NCBI GenBank assembly: GCA_025362495.1
Contig: JANYGI010000167.1
Coordinates: forward strand, 44,449-108,448
Length of the DNA: 64,000 nt
Reading direction: 5' to 3'
From: Byssovorax sp.
GTDB lineage: Bacteria > Myxococcota_A > Polyangia > Polyangiales > Polyangiaceae
The position numbers and the translations under genes were made by a program. This document shows, one piece after another, positions 43,037 through 51,503 of the stretch. Below the pieces are notes generated by a model. The model did not search any database. It saw only the letters and a program-made list of their open reading frames with translations, and had not been told where the DNA came from. Numbering within the stretch: position 1 is the first letter of the stretch; every line of letters starts with the position of its first letter.

Positions 43037-44086
43037 ATGACGACGCCGCGCTTGACGACCCTCGTTCAGGGCGGTGGGTGAGCCCGCAAGCTTCCCGCTG
43101 AGAGCCTGGTCCAGGTTCTGAAGAACATCCCCACGTTCACGCACGCGTCGGTCGACCCGAGCCCGGGTCCGCTCGACGACGCCGCGGTGGTGCGTCCATT
43201 CCCCGGCGGCCGATCGATGGTCCTCACGGTGGATGTCGTCACGCCGATCGTCGATGATCCGCGGGATTTTGGCGGCATCGCGGCGGCCAACTCCCTCAGC
43301 GACGTGTACGCGATGGGCGGGCGGCCCGAGGTCGCGCTCTCGTTCGTCGGGTTCCCGACCGACAAGCTCTCGCTCGACGTCCTCGCCGAGGTGCTCGCGG
43401 GGATGCAGGCGGTCTGCGCGCGCGCGGGCGTGGCGATAGTTGGAGGTCATACGATCTCCGACGCCGAGCCCAAGGCCGGCCTCTCGGTGGTCGGCAGCGT
43501 CGATCCCGCGCGGATCTGGTCGCATCGCCACGCGAAGGAGGGCCAGGCGCTGATCCTGACCAAGGCGATCGGCACGGGGATCACCGGCCAGGCGATCCGC
43601 GCCGGCACCGCCAGCGAGGCGCTGATCCGCGCGGCGACGGCCCAGATGCTCCAGCTCAACGACGTGGCGTGCGCCGTCGGGCTCGATCTCGGGGCGACGT
43701 CGGGCACCGACGTGACCGGCTTCGGGCTGCTCGGTCACCTCAAGAATCTGATCGAGGCCTCGAAACTCGACGCGGTGATCGACGCCGCGAGCGTACCGCT
43801 GCTTAACGGGGTCTTCGATCTCGCGGCGACAGGGACGATCCCCGGCGGGAGCAAGCGCAACCTGGCCTACGCGTCGACGGTGGTCACGTTCGTTGACGAC
43901 GTGGACGAGACGACCCGGCTCTTGCTCGCCGACGCGCAGACCTCGGGCGGCCTCTTGCTGTGCGTGCCCGAGAGCAACGCCGCCCGCGCGGTGCAGCGGC
44001 TGCGCGACGAGGGGTGCGCGCTCGCCGCCCGGATTGGCACTCTCGCCGCGCCGAGCGGAGCCCCACGCATCCACGTTCGCCGGTAG
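43037..44086 (+). CDS. selD: Selenide, water dikinase (SelD) with selenocysteine at residue 15
   Basis: SelD makes selenophosphate from selenide and ATP. The start is the ATG at 43037 with AAGGAG at normal distance. Translation gives MTTPRLTTLVQGGG, then an in-frame TGA (43079-43081), then ARKLPAESLVQVLK and the rest of a full SelD. The TGA is exactly where other SelDs have Cys or Sec (GG-[C/U]-A-x-K). Reading it as selenocysteine gives 349 residues, the normal length. Later landmarks are LTVDVVTPIVDDP, AANSLSDVYAMGG, VGGHTI and GTDVTGFGLLGHL. A start after the TGA would lose the catalytic residue and the substrate lid. A SECIS-like hairpin follows at 43101. Confidence 0.92.
43101..43119 (+). 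promoter_or_regulatory. SECIS-like hairpin 20 bases after the selD TGA
   Basis: AGAGCCTG (43101-43108) pairs with CAGGTTCT (43112-43119), including one G-U pair, giving an eight-pair stem with the three-base loop GUC. Bacterial SECIS elements lie just downstream of the Sec UGA and expose a G-U in the apical loop for SelB. Here the loop is 28-30 bases after the TGA, inside the range known for bacterial selenoprotein genes. The bases also code for SelD residues 22-28. Confidence 0.7.
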
Positions 44087-44162
44087 AGCCGGCCCGCCGC
44101 GAGCGTTCGAGATGGGGAGTGTGGAACGCGGGGCGAGCCGGGATGTCGTGCCTGCGCCAACC

Positions 44163-44759
44163 TCAGGGGAGCTTGGCAGCCTCGGCCCGGATCCGCTCCA
44201 GGATCGCGGGGAGGGTCTTCTTCTGGGCGCTGTTGCGGAGGAAGTCGGGCACGGTGATGTTGGGATCGACCTGGAGGGTGTAGATGACGAGGCTCGACGT
44301 GCCCGCGGCGTCGATGGGGCGGATTTCCCAGCTGCCGTTGTTGAGCTTGTAGTCGCCGCTCACGTGCTTCCAGCGGCGGATCATGCCCTTGTCGCTGATC
44401 TCGTCGACCGACTCGGTGACGCCGGTGAGGTTCGAGAAGGGGAATGGCATCGAGTACGTGACCTTGCAGGTGTCGACGTTGCCGGCCTTCTTCAGCAGCT
44501 CCGACGCGGCGATGCTGGGGAGGTGCTCCTTGTAATGGGCGCAGTCGGAGACGATTTGCCAGATCTTCTTCGGCGACGAATCCATCACCGTGCGGAGGAC
44601 GAGCTTTGGAATGGTGCTGCCAGGGACGCTGTAGGACTTGAGCTCGACTTCACCCTTCGGAGGCAGCGCGGGATCGGCCGCGACGGATACGAGCGGCGTC
44701 GCGACGAGGACGAAGGCAATGACCGCGGCGCCGCGGGCGAAGAGACGTGCGCACCCCAT
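44163..44759 (-). CDS. Secreted SRPBCC/START-like protein
   Basis: The 198-residue protein starts at 44759. A signal peptide precedes the mature start at about AADPALPPKG. The rest shows the SRPBCC (Bet v1/START-like) pattern: LRTVMDSSPKKIWQIVSDCAHYKEHLPSI, given here in parts, then a strand-rich middle and the C-terminal helix (LERIRAEAAKLP). Relatives bind hydrophobic ligands or are assigned to the polyketide cyclase/RatA superfamily. An exported member is less common and may carry lipid or pigment-like compounds in the periplasm. The two Cys residues (SDC, DTC) could form a disulfide. The gene stands alone between convergent and divergent neighbours. Confidence 0.75.
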   Translation of the reverse strand: MGCARLFARGAAVIAFVLVATPLVSVAADPALPPKGEVELKSYSVPGSTIPKLVLRTVMDSSPKKIWQIVSDCAHYKEHLPSIAASELLKKAGNVDTCKVTYSMPFPFSNLTGVTESVDEISDKGMIRRWKHVSGDYKLNNGSWEIRPIDAAGTSSLVIYTLQVDPNITVPDFLRNSAQKKTLPAILERIRAEAAKLP

Positions 44760-44981
44760 GGCGAACCATGTACCAACGGCGGCGGGGGGCGGCAACCTCG
44801 GCCGGTGAGCGCGCGCCCGGGTCCGCGGGGGCCTGCAGCGAAATGACATTGGACCTGCAACGATCCTCCAGGAGCCGCGTTTGTCGCCAACGCGACGCCG
44901 CTTCGCGTGGGGATCTGCGCCGTGGAACGAGGCTTGCTTGATAATCGACGAAGCACGGTTGCAGCGAGGAGCCCACCGCCG

Positions 44982-45485
44982 ATGATCATGAACTGGATGC
45001 ATCGCCCCGGGCGATCGTTGCTCGTGCTGGTCGCGGCGCTCGGGGGCTGCGGGCCGCAAGAGTACGATCCTCACGTACCGATCGGGGTTCACGCTGCGGC
45101 GATTCGTTCGGTGGGATGCCTCGATCTCGGCGCCGCCGTCGCGCCGGATCCTCGCATCCCGCGCGACGAGCTGCTGCTGTCGCTGCGCGTCGGCAATCGA
45201 TGCACCGAGCCCGCGGCGTTCGATGCGTCGGCGATCCGGATCGTCGCGCAGACGGTGGCGGGCGAGAGCGTGCGGCTCGATTTCGTCGATCCGCGGCGCG
45301 AGATCGGGCCCAAGCACCTCGACGCTTCCGTGCTCGCGAAGGAGAGCATCGCCCTCGGCGGCGACGTGCCGGCCGACCGCCTCGTCGAGATCTGCTTCGA
45401 TTTGCGAGCGATTGTGCCCGATGATCCCGGCCCTCCGCCCGAGCCGCTCTGCCTTCGGCGCAGCGAGGAAGGGTGGGCACCGTGA
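44982..45485 (+). CDS. Unknown lipoprotein
   Basis: The ATG at 44982 (or the ATG six bases later) is preceded by GAGGAG at a spacing of 10. The 167-residue product has a signal sequence with lipobox VAALGGC. The mature protein is beta-rich with four Cys (VGCLDLG, GNRCTEP, EICFDL, PLCLRR) that may form disulfides. I do not recognise the family. Its stop overlaps the GTG of the next gene (GTGA at 45482-45485), so it is translationally coupled to the outer-membrane protein downstream. The two are probably partners in the envelope. Confidence 0.75.
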   Translation: MIMNWMHRPGRSLLVLVAALGGCGPQEYDPHVPIGVHAAAIRSVGCLDLGAAVAPDPRIPRDELLLSLRVGNRCTEPAAFDASAIRIVAQTVAGESVRLDFVDPRREIGPKHLDASVLAKESIALGGDVPADRLVEICFDLRAIVPDDPGPPPEPLCLRRSEEGWAP

Positions 45486-46240
45486 GGGGCGCTGTCGTCG
45501 CCGCGGTGGTGCTCGCGGGCCTCTCGGTCGCTCCAGCGGCCCTGGCGTCGCACAGCTGCCAGGAGGTGAGTGACATCGTCGGTCGCCAGAAGTGCAGCCA
45601 CTATGGCTCGCTGTGGTCCACCGAGGATGCCATTCCGATCACGTTCGGGGTCGGCGCGCGCTACCTCACCTTCGCGCCGGCGGGCCACGTTTTCCGGGGC
45701 ACCCTCGGCAAGAAACCGGATCTGACGAGCTTCGAGTACAACGGGTCTTCGCTCGGCGACGTGCCCCTCGGAGCCGGCGGTATCGGGTTCCGCGCGACAG
45801 GCTACCTGCTGCCCGGGCTGTACGTCGGGATCGAGTACGGCTTCGCGATGGGCCGCAACGAGCGGGCCTCGTTCAGCGCCGGCGGCGCGTCGTTCCAGTC
45901 GACACCGAAGCTCATCGACACGGCGAGCTTCGGTGGAGGCGCGCTCGCCGGATTGCGGCTCCCGCTGGGGCTCCTGTCTGCCCGCGCGGAGATCTCCCTC
46001 GGCGGGGAGTCCGTGAACCTGTTTCAGTCGGTGGCGAAGGGCGCGCGAGCCAGCGACGGCGTCGACGTGGGCGCCGCCGCGTGGGCGATCGTGCCGCGCG
46101 CGGCCGTGGATCTGTGGGTCACCCCGTGGATGACGGTGAGCGGAACGTACGGGCGGAACCTGCTCGATCACGGGAGCCAGATCGCGTCGCTGTTCCTCAC
46201 GTGGCACGGCCGCAGCTACGACGGGAATTACTTCTTCTGA
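45482..46240 (+). CDS. Outer-membrane beta-barrel-type protein
   Basis: The GTG at 45482 overlaps the previous stop and gives a 252-residue protein with a signal peptide cleaved near ALA-SHSC. The mature part has alternating polar and apolar strands with many Gly and Tyr (GVGARYLTF, GLYVGIEYGFAMGRNE) and ends in NYFF. The last residue is a Phe, the usual signal for assembly by the Bam complex. The N-terminal region has a Cys pair (SCQEV...KCSHY). It fits a small eight- to ten-stranded barrel. The lipoprotein encoded upstream in the same unit may associate with it. Confidence 0.7.
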   Translation: MRGAVVAAVVLAGLSVAPAALASHSCQEVSDIVGRQKCSHYGSLWSTEDAIPITFGVGARYLTFAPAGHVFRGTLGKKPDLTSFEYNGSSLGDVPLGAGGIGFRATGYLLPGLYVGIEYGFAMGRNERASFSAGGASFQSTPKLIDTASFGGGALAGLRLPLGLLSARAEISLGGESVNLFQSVAKGARASDGVDVGAAAWAIVPRAAVDLWVTPWMTVSGTYGRNLLDHGSQIASLFLTWHGRSYDGNYFF

Positions 46241-46244
46241 TCGA

Positions 46245-46424
46245 TCAGCGCCGCGCGCTCGGCCCCGTCGTGATGTCGGGGCGCGGCACCGTCCTCGGCG
46301 AGGGCGGCGGCGAGCGGCCATGCGCGGGCTTCCAGCCGTTCGGAGCATGGCATTCGCCGCAGGCGATACCGTTCCTCAGGTGAGCGGGGTTCCAGGCGTT
46401 TTCCTTGTCGAATTCGGGACTCAT
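46245..46424 (-). CDS. Short protein with one CXXCH heme motif (possible remnant)
   Basis: The frame of 59 codons begins MSPEFDKENAWNPAHLRNG and carries CGECHAPNGW. It has no signal peptide and a Pro/Arg-rich tail without structure. Its ATG overlaps the stop of the EF-hand frame upstream (ATGA). A cytochrome without export signal would not mature, so it may be a fragment of a larger gene, or its start may lie in the EF-hand frame. Confidence that it is functional is low. Confidence 0.4.
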   Translation of the reverse strand: MSPEFDKENAWNPAHLRNGIACGECHAPNGWKPAHGRSPPPSPRTVPRPDITTGPSARR

Positions 46425-46610
46425 GGGTAGAATTCGGCCTGATCGACGAAGCCGTCGCCGTCGAGATCGTGGACGCGGAACGCGAAGGCGGGCTTGTCGC
46501 GATCGGTCCCGAGGACGAGCCGCTTCACGACCGCGACGAACTCTTCGACCTGGATGAGGCCGTCGCCGTGAATGTGAGCGGCACCGAGAACGTGTCGACG
46601 AGCTTCGCGC
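46421..46610 (-). pseudogene. EF-hand domain fragment without a start codon
   Basis: Read on the minus strand, this segment gives HIHGDGLIQVEEFV and VHDLDGDGFVDQAEFYP, ending in a TGA at 46423-46421. The second loop has the Dx(D/N)xDG spacing of an EF-hand calcium site, and the first is a weaker copy. No ATG, GTG or TTG with a ribosome site opens this frame before a stop near 46690, and the region upstream is the promoter of the GH31 gene. I read it as a 5'-truncated gene that ran into the CXXCH frame by ATGA overlap. Confidence 0.5.
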
Positions 46611-46670
46611 TCGTCGACCTCGGAGCGGCGGCCGTTGACGGGCCTCGGCTCCGGAACGTACCGTTGCCCG

Positions 46671-49208
46671 ATGCGACCTCGTCACGCCTCGGCCCACCGG
46701 ATCCTCACCCTCGCCATGGCGCTCTCGCTCGCGGGCGCGTGGGGCTGCGACGACGAGTCGCTCCTGCCTGTGCCGCCGATCCCGGTCAGCCTCGCCTCGA
46801 AGGAGGCCAGGGTCGTCATCGATCTCGATCCCTTCGTGTTGCACATCCTCGACGCGTCGGGGCACGAGGTCCTGACGAGCTTCTCGGGCAGCGCGGGTGA
46901 CGCGTATGGCGGCCCCGCAGCCACGGTCGACAAGCCTTACTTTGTCGCGCAGTCGCTGCCAGGGTGGGATGGATACCAGGCCAACGAGGCGCCGTGGCGC
47001 CGCGGGGGCAAGGCCGTCGTGGTGAGCTCGGGGCCCAGGTCGGCGACGTTCGCGCTCGATGCGGCCGATCCGCCGCTCGCGCTCACCTTCACCGTCGACG
47101 TGACCGGCCCGCGCGTCCACCTCGCGGTCGCCGCCCGCGAGAGCGCGCAGAAGGGCGCGGCAAACGCGCTCGACAAGACCACCTTCGGGTTTCACCTCGG
47201 CGACGACGAGCATTTCTTCGGCCTGGGAGAGCGCTTCACCACCATCGACCACCGGGGGCTCTCGCTCTATTCGTGGGCCGAAGAAGGCGGGCTGGCGCTC
47301 GGGGAGGGGCAGCCCGCGGGCGTGAACGCGCCGCTCCCCAACGGCCCCTCGATGACGTACTTCCCCGTCCCGTTCTTCCTCTCGAGCCACGGTTACGCGG
47401 TCCACCTGGAGACGACGTACCGCACCGAGCTCCACCTCGGGAGCGAGCGCAAAGACGCCTGGAGAATGGCCGTCAACGCGCCTTCGTTCGAGGCGACGGT
47501 CTATGTCGAGGCGGATCCGCTGGCGTCGATCGCCGACTACACCGAGGACACGGGCCGGCCGATGAAGCCCGCGCCGTGGGTGTTCGGCCCGCGGCGGCGC
47601 GTCAATCACGGCGCCATGGTCGAGGGCGTCCCGGAGCCGGTGGCGATGCGCAAGCACGGTATCGCGGTGACTGGCCTCGACGACGCGCTGCACTTTCTCC
47701 CGGCCTCCTCGCAGGTCGGCATCGAGCCCGAGGTCCTGGCCTGGACGCAGTCGCTCCACGATCTCGGCTACAAGGCCATGGCCTACAACAACCCCTACGT
47801 GGCCGAGTCGGTGCCGAGCGCCGCCGTCGATTATGCCTTTGGCAAGGACCATGGATTCTTCGTCAAGGACGCCGCGGGCGACCCGATCCTCACGGAGTTC
47901 ATCTCCGGGAAGCTGCTCCGCGTCGCCGCCGTCGATCTCACCAATCCTGACGCCGTGATCTGGTTTCAAAGCCTCCTCCACCGGACGCTCGAGCTCGGCT
48001 ACGACGGCTGGATGCACGATTTCGGCGAGTACACGACGCGCGACGCCCGGCTCGCCGATGGCCGCCGCGGCGACGAGGTGCACAACCAGTATCCGGTGCT
48101 CTCGGCCAAGGCCGCCCACGACATGCTCGAGAAAGAGCGCCCCGGAGACTACCTGTTCTTCGTCCGCTCGGGCTACAGCGGCACGCAAAAATACGCTCCC
48201 GCGGTGTGGGGCGGCGACGCCGAGGCCACCTTCGACGAGAGCCAGGGGCTGCCTTCCACGCTGCGCGCCGGGCTCAACCTGTCGATGTCGGGCGTGCCCA
48301 CCTGGGGCAGCGACATGACCGGGTTCAAGTGCATCACCTCCGACGCCAACGACAAGGACGTGTTCCTCCGCTGGGTCGAGTTTGGCGCCGTTTCGCCGAT
48401 GATGATGGAGCAGGACGCGTGCTCCAACCCGCTGATGAAGAAGACGAAGTGGACGCTGTGGAGCGACGCGGAGACGACCGAGATCGCCGCCCATTACTTC
48501 CGGCTCCACACCCGCCTTCAACCGTACTTCCTCGCGCTCTCTGCCGAGGCCAGCCGCTCCGGGCGCCCGATCACGATGCACCCGTTCCTGCTCCACCCGA
48601 CCGAGCCGGAGGCCTGGGCGGTCGACGGGGCCTATTACCTCGGGCCGTCGCTCTACGCGGCTCCCGTCGTGGCGCGGGCCGCGACCGTCAAGCACACCTG
48701 GCTGCCGAAGGGGCGTTACGTCGACTTCGACGATCACTCCGTCTACGAGGGTGGTCAGACGGTCGATCTGCCGGCGCCGCTCGGCAAGCTGCCTTTGCTG
48801 CTCGTCGCCGATAACATCCTCCCGCTCTGGGACGCGAGCCTCGATACGCTGGTGAAGGCCACCGATCCTTCGGTCGTCACGCTCGCGCAGGTGGGCGATC
48901 GCCTCGACGCCGTCGTCGCGCTCTCGCCCGGCGGGCACGCGCACCTCACGCTCGCCGATGGGACCGTGCTCGACGCCACGCGCGTCGCCAGCGACCAGGG
49001 CAACCCCGGCGCGCTCGCCCAGGTCGCCGCGGACGCGATCGCCGCGTGCTCCACGTGCTTCAACTCGGGCGCCGACGGAGGCGTGAAGCGCCTGCGCGCG
49101 AACGGCGCGCTCGCCGCGACCGCGTCGTTGACGATCGAGGACGTGAAGCTCACGGTCTCCGGTGGCCCCGCGCGTCGCGTGCGCTGGGACGTGCTTCGCT
49201 TGCCCTGA
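46671..49208 (+). CDS. GH31-family glycoside hydrolase lipoprotein
   Basis: The 845-residue protein starts at the ATG at 46671. A signal with lipobox LAGAWGC anchors it outside the inner membrane. The barrel carries the GH31 landmarks. The nucleophile Asp is in GWMHDFGEY (about residue 449), and the later acid/base region is WGGDAEATFDESQGL (about 515), then SGVPTWGSDMTGF. The HNQYPVLSAKAAHDML stretch is closer to the YihQ (sulfoquinovosidase) branch than to ordinary alpha-glucosidases, but the sulfonate-binding residues of YihQ cannot be judged here. An N-terminal beta domain and C-terminal beta sandwich complete the family layout. It degrades an alpha-glycoside at the cell surface. Confidence 0.85.
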   Translation: MRPRHASAHRILTLAMALSLAGAWGCDDESLLPVPPIPVSLASKEARVVIDLDPFVLHILDASGHEVLTSFSGSAGDAYGGPAATVDKPYFVAQSLPGWDGYQANEAPWRRGGKAVVVSSGPRSATFALDAADPPLALTFTVDVTGPRVHLAVAARESAQKGAANALDKTTFGFHLGDDEHFFGLGERFTTIDHRGLSLYSWAEEGGLALGEGQPAGVNAPLPNGPSMTYFPVPFFLSSHGYAVHLETTYRTELHLGSERKDAWRMAVNAPSFEATVYVEADPLASIADYTEDTGRPMKPAPWVFGPRRRVNHGAMVEGVPEPVAMRKHGIAVTGLDDALHFLPASSQVGIEPEVLAWTQSLHDLGYKAMAYNNPYVAESVPSAAVDYAFGKDHGFFVKDAAGDPILTEFISGKLLRVAAVDLTNPDAVIWFQSLLHRTLELGYDGWMHDFGEYTTRDARLADGRRGDEVHNQYPVLSAKAAHDMLEKERPGDYLFFVRSGYSGTQKYAPAVWGGDAEATFDESQGLPSTLRAGLNLSMSGVPTWGSDMTGFKCITSDANDKDVFLRWVEFGAVSPMMMEQDACSNPLMKKTKWTLWSDAETTEIAAHYFRLHTRLQPYFLALSAEASRSGRPITMHPFLLHPTEPEAWAVDGAYYLGPSLYAAPVVARAATVKHTWLPKGRYVDFDDHSVYEGGQTVDLPAPLGKLPLLLVADNILPLWDASLDTLVKATDPSVVTLAQVGDRLDAVVALSPGGHAHLTLADGTVLDATRVASDQGNPGALAQVAADAIAACSTCFNSGADGGVKRLRANGALAATASLTIEDVKLTVSGGPARRVRWDVLRLP

Positions 49209-49332
49209 GCCGCGGCGCGCGCCACCCGTGCTCCGGGCCGACGGATCCCGGGCCACCCCTCGGAATTGCGGTATCTTGCCCGCGTTGACGACCCTCCCGC
49301 CCTCTCCCGAACGCGACACCAACGACGCCGCG

Positions 49333-49773
49333 ATGCGCGCGCTCGTCGGCTACAAGCTGGTGAAGGCGGCCGTGCAGCTCCTGCTCGGGATCGTGCTCGT
49401 GATCGTGGTCCTCGCCGGCCACGCCGATGTGCTCCAGAGCGTCGCCGAGCTGCTGCGCCACGATCTCTCGCAGGCGTGGGCGCTGCGGCTGGCAACCTAC
49501 CTGATGAACATGGCGACGCCGCGCCACGTCGAGCTGACGGCGGTGGCGCTGTTCCTCGACGCCGGGCTCAGCGGCGTCGAGGGCTGGGCGCTGCACACGC
49601 GGCGCTGGTGGGCCGAGTGGCTGGTCGTCGTCGCCAGCGGATCGCTGCTGCCGTACGAGCTCTACGAGCTGACGCGCCACCTCCGGGTCGGCCGGGTGCT
49701 GATCTTCGTCATCAACCTCGGGATCGTGATCTACCTCGCGCGCCGGGCGCTCCAGCGGGGTCGACGAAAATAA
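49333..49773 (+). CDS. DUF2127-like membrane protein
   Basis: The frame is open well upstream, and the ATG at 49333 is chosen because it begins MRALVGYKLVKAAVQLLLG, the usual DUF2127 start. A TTG at 49285 is an alternative, and neither has a clear ribosome site. The 146-residue product has four hydrophobic stretches (residues 10-32, 62-80, 96-110 and 118-138). GVEGWALHTRRWWAEWLVV is a family landmark. It is an inner-membrane protein of unknown function. A promoter or spacing of 60 bases separates it from the YCII-type gene. Confidence 0.75.
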   Translation: MRALVGYKLVKAAVQLLLGIVLVIVVLAGHADVLQSVAELLRHDLSQAWALRLATYLMNMATPRHVELTAVALFLDAGLSGVEGWALHTRRWWAEWLVVVASGSLLPYELYELTRHLRVGRVLIFVINLGIVIYLARRALQRGRRK

Positions 49774-49833
49774 ATCTATCGCTCTGTCGATCTCGTGGAC
49801 CATCGTTCGTCGGCACCGCGGAGGACAGGAACG

Positions 49834-50223
49834 ATGCGATTCATGATTGTGGTGAAGGCGAGCAAGAGCACCGAGGCCGGCGTTCTGCCGAGCAGCGCGC
49901 TCCTCGCGAAGATGGGCGCCCTCAACGCCGAGATGGCGGCGGCGGGCGTGCTGCTCGGGGCCGAGGGGCTCCAGGCCAGCTCGAAGGGAGCCCGCGTCTC
50001 GCTCGCGCACGGCAAGCGCACGGTCGTCGATGGGCCGTTCACGGAGTCGAAAGAGCTGATCGCCGGCTTCACGATGGTCGAGGTGGCGTCGAAGGACGAG
50101 GCGGTCGCTTGGGCCTCGCGGATCCTCGAGCTCATCGTCGCCGACGAGGCCCCCGAGGGCGCCGAGATCGAGGTGCGGAAGCTCTTCGAAATGTCGGACT
50201 TCGCGCCGGGCGGGGCCCGATGA
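49834..50223 (+). CDS. YCII/DGPF-domain protein
   Basis: The ATG at 49834, after AGGA...AGGAACG, gives 129 residues beginning MRFMIVVKASKSTEAG. The DGPF motif is seen in TVVDGPFTESKELI, followed by GFTMVEVASKDEAVAWA, as in YCII-related domains. These are ferredoxin-like folds of uncertain enzymatic role. In Actinobacteria and Myxococcota they often accompany ECF sigma factors. No sigma factor lies here. The stop overlaps the next gene as ATGA, so the alpha/beta hydrolase is coupled. Confidence 0.85.
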   Translation: MRFMIVVKASKSTEAGVLPSSALLAKMGALNAEMAAAGVLLGAEGLQASSKGARVSLAHGKRTVVDGPFTESKELIAGFTMVEVASKDEAVAWASRILELIVADEAPEGAEIEVRKLFEMSDFAPGGAR

Positions 50224-51059
50224 GCCCCGCGAAGCGCAGCGCGACCGAGACGGTTCGCTCCAGCGACGGGACGACGATCGCCTTCGAGCGCGCGGGCTCC
50301 GGCCCCGCGCTCATCCTCGTCGACGGCGCGTTCTGCAGCCGCACGATGGGCCCGAGCGTGGCCCTCGCCGACCAGCTCGCGCGGCATTTCACGGTGTTCA
50401 TCTACGATCGACGCGGTCGCGGCGAGAGCGGGGATACGGCTCCGTATGCCGTCGCGCGCGAGATCGAGGACCTCGGCGCGCTGATCACCGCGGCCGGCGG
50501 ATCGGCCCTCGTGTGCGGCATCTCGTCGGGCGCGGGCCTGGCGCTCGAGGCGGCGAATCACGGCCTCGCCATCGCCAAGCTCGCGCTCTACGAAGCGCCG
50601 TTCATCGTCGACGCCACGCGCGCGCCGCTCCCCGCCGACTACGAGGCGAAGATCGCCGAGGCCATCGCCGCGGATCGCCGGGGCGACGTGATCAAGCTCT
50701 TCATGACCAAGGGCGTGGGGCTCTCCAGCATTCTCGTGCTCCTGATGCGGATGATGCCCTCGTGGTCGACGATGAAGAAGGTGGCCCACACGGTGGCCTA
50801 CGACGCGGCGATCGTCTCCGAGCACGAGCGCGGCCAGCCGCTGCCGGCCGATCGCTGGACGTCGGTCACGATGCCGACGCTGGTGATCGACGGCAGCAAG
50901 AGCCCGGCCTGGATGCGTAACGCGATGAGCGCGCTCGCCGGTGTCCTCCCCGCTGCCAAGCACCGCACGCTCGCCGGCCAGACTCACATGATCAACGCCA
51001 AGGTCCTCGCGCCCGTGCTGGTCGAGTTCTTCACGCCTCGAGAGGGATCTGTCGGATGA
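50220..51059 (+). CDS. Alpha/beta-hydrolase fold protein
   Basis: The 279-residue protein starts in the YCII stop (ATGA). Its sequence has the oxyanion-loop region ILVDGAF, the nucleophile elbow CGISSGAGLAL (Ser at about residue 102), a likely acid in LVIDGSKSP and the His in GQTHMI near the C-terminus. The fold is the cytoplasmic haloalkane dehalogenase/epoxide hydrolase type without a signal. The substrate is unknown. It lies between the YCII-domain and YdeI-like genes, all joined by ATGA overlaps, a set often seen as a small stress or detoxification cluster. Confidence 0.88.
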   Translation: MSPAKRSATETVRSSDGTTIAFERAGSGPALILVDGAFCSRTMGPSVALADQLARHFTVFIYDRRGRGESGDTAPYAVAREIEDLGALITAAGGSALVCGISSGAGLALEAANHGLAIAKLALYEAPFIVDATRAPLPADYEAKIAEAIAADRRGDVIKLFMTKGVGLSSILVLLMRMMPSWSTMKKVAHTVAYDAAIVSEHERGQPLPADRWTSVTMPTLVIDGSKSPAWMRNAMSALAGVLPAAKHRTLAGQTHMINAKVLAPVLVEFFTPREGSVG

Positions 51060-51496
51060 AATTCAGCGCCACCATCCTCCAGGCCGGCAAGACGGCGACC
51101 GGAGTCGAGGTCCCCGTCGCGATCGTCGAGGGACTGGGCACGAGCAAGAAGCCCAAGGTCACGGCCACGATCAAGGGCTTCAGCTACCGCACGAGCATCG
51201 CGATGATGGGTGGCAAATTCATGCTGCCGATCAGCGCCGATGTCCGCAAGAGCGCGGGCGTCGCCGCTGGTGACACGGTGGAGATCGTCGTCGAGAACGA
51301 CGCTGCTCCTCGCGAGGTGACGGCGCCGCCCGACTTCGCCGCCGCGCTCGCGAAGAGCCCGGAGGCGAAGCAGCGCTTCGAGGCGCTGGCCTATAGCCAC
51401 CAGCTGCGGCACGTGCTGGCGATCGAGGCGGCGAAGGCCGCCGAGACGCGGCAGCGACGCATCGACAGCGCGATAGCCATGCTGCTGAGGGACTGA
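51056..51496 (+). CDS. DUF1905/YdeI-type protein
   Basis: The ATG at 51056 overlaps the hydrolase stop. The 146-residue product begins MKFSATILQAGKTATGVEVP, the DUF1905 start, and continues with a beta barrel (TIKGFSYRTSIAMMGGKFMLPIS, given here in part) and a helical YdeI-type end with SPEAKQRFEALAYSHQLRHV. DUF1905/YdeI proteins are linked to bacteriocin or envelope stress tolerance in some bacteria, but a function here is not shown. It closes the four-gene cluster that begins at 49333. Confidence 0.85.
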   Translation: MKFSATILQAGKTATGVEVPVAIVEGLGTSKKPKVTATIKGFSYRTSIAMMGGKFMLPISADVRKSAGVAAGDTVEIVVENDAAPREVTAPPDFAAALAKSPEAKQRFEALAYSHQLRHVLAIEAAKAAETRQRRIDSAIAMLLRD

Positions 51497-51503
51497 GGCC
51501 CTC

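Noticed and set aside
43079..43081. Nonsense mutation in selD
   Set aside because: The TGA is at the catalytic Cys/Sec site, the coding region continues intact, and a SECIS-like hairpin follows, so selenocysteine is the better reading.
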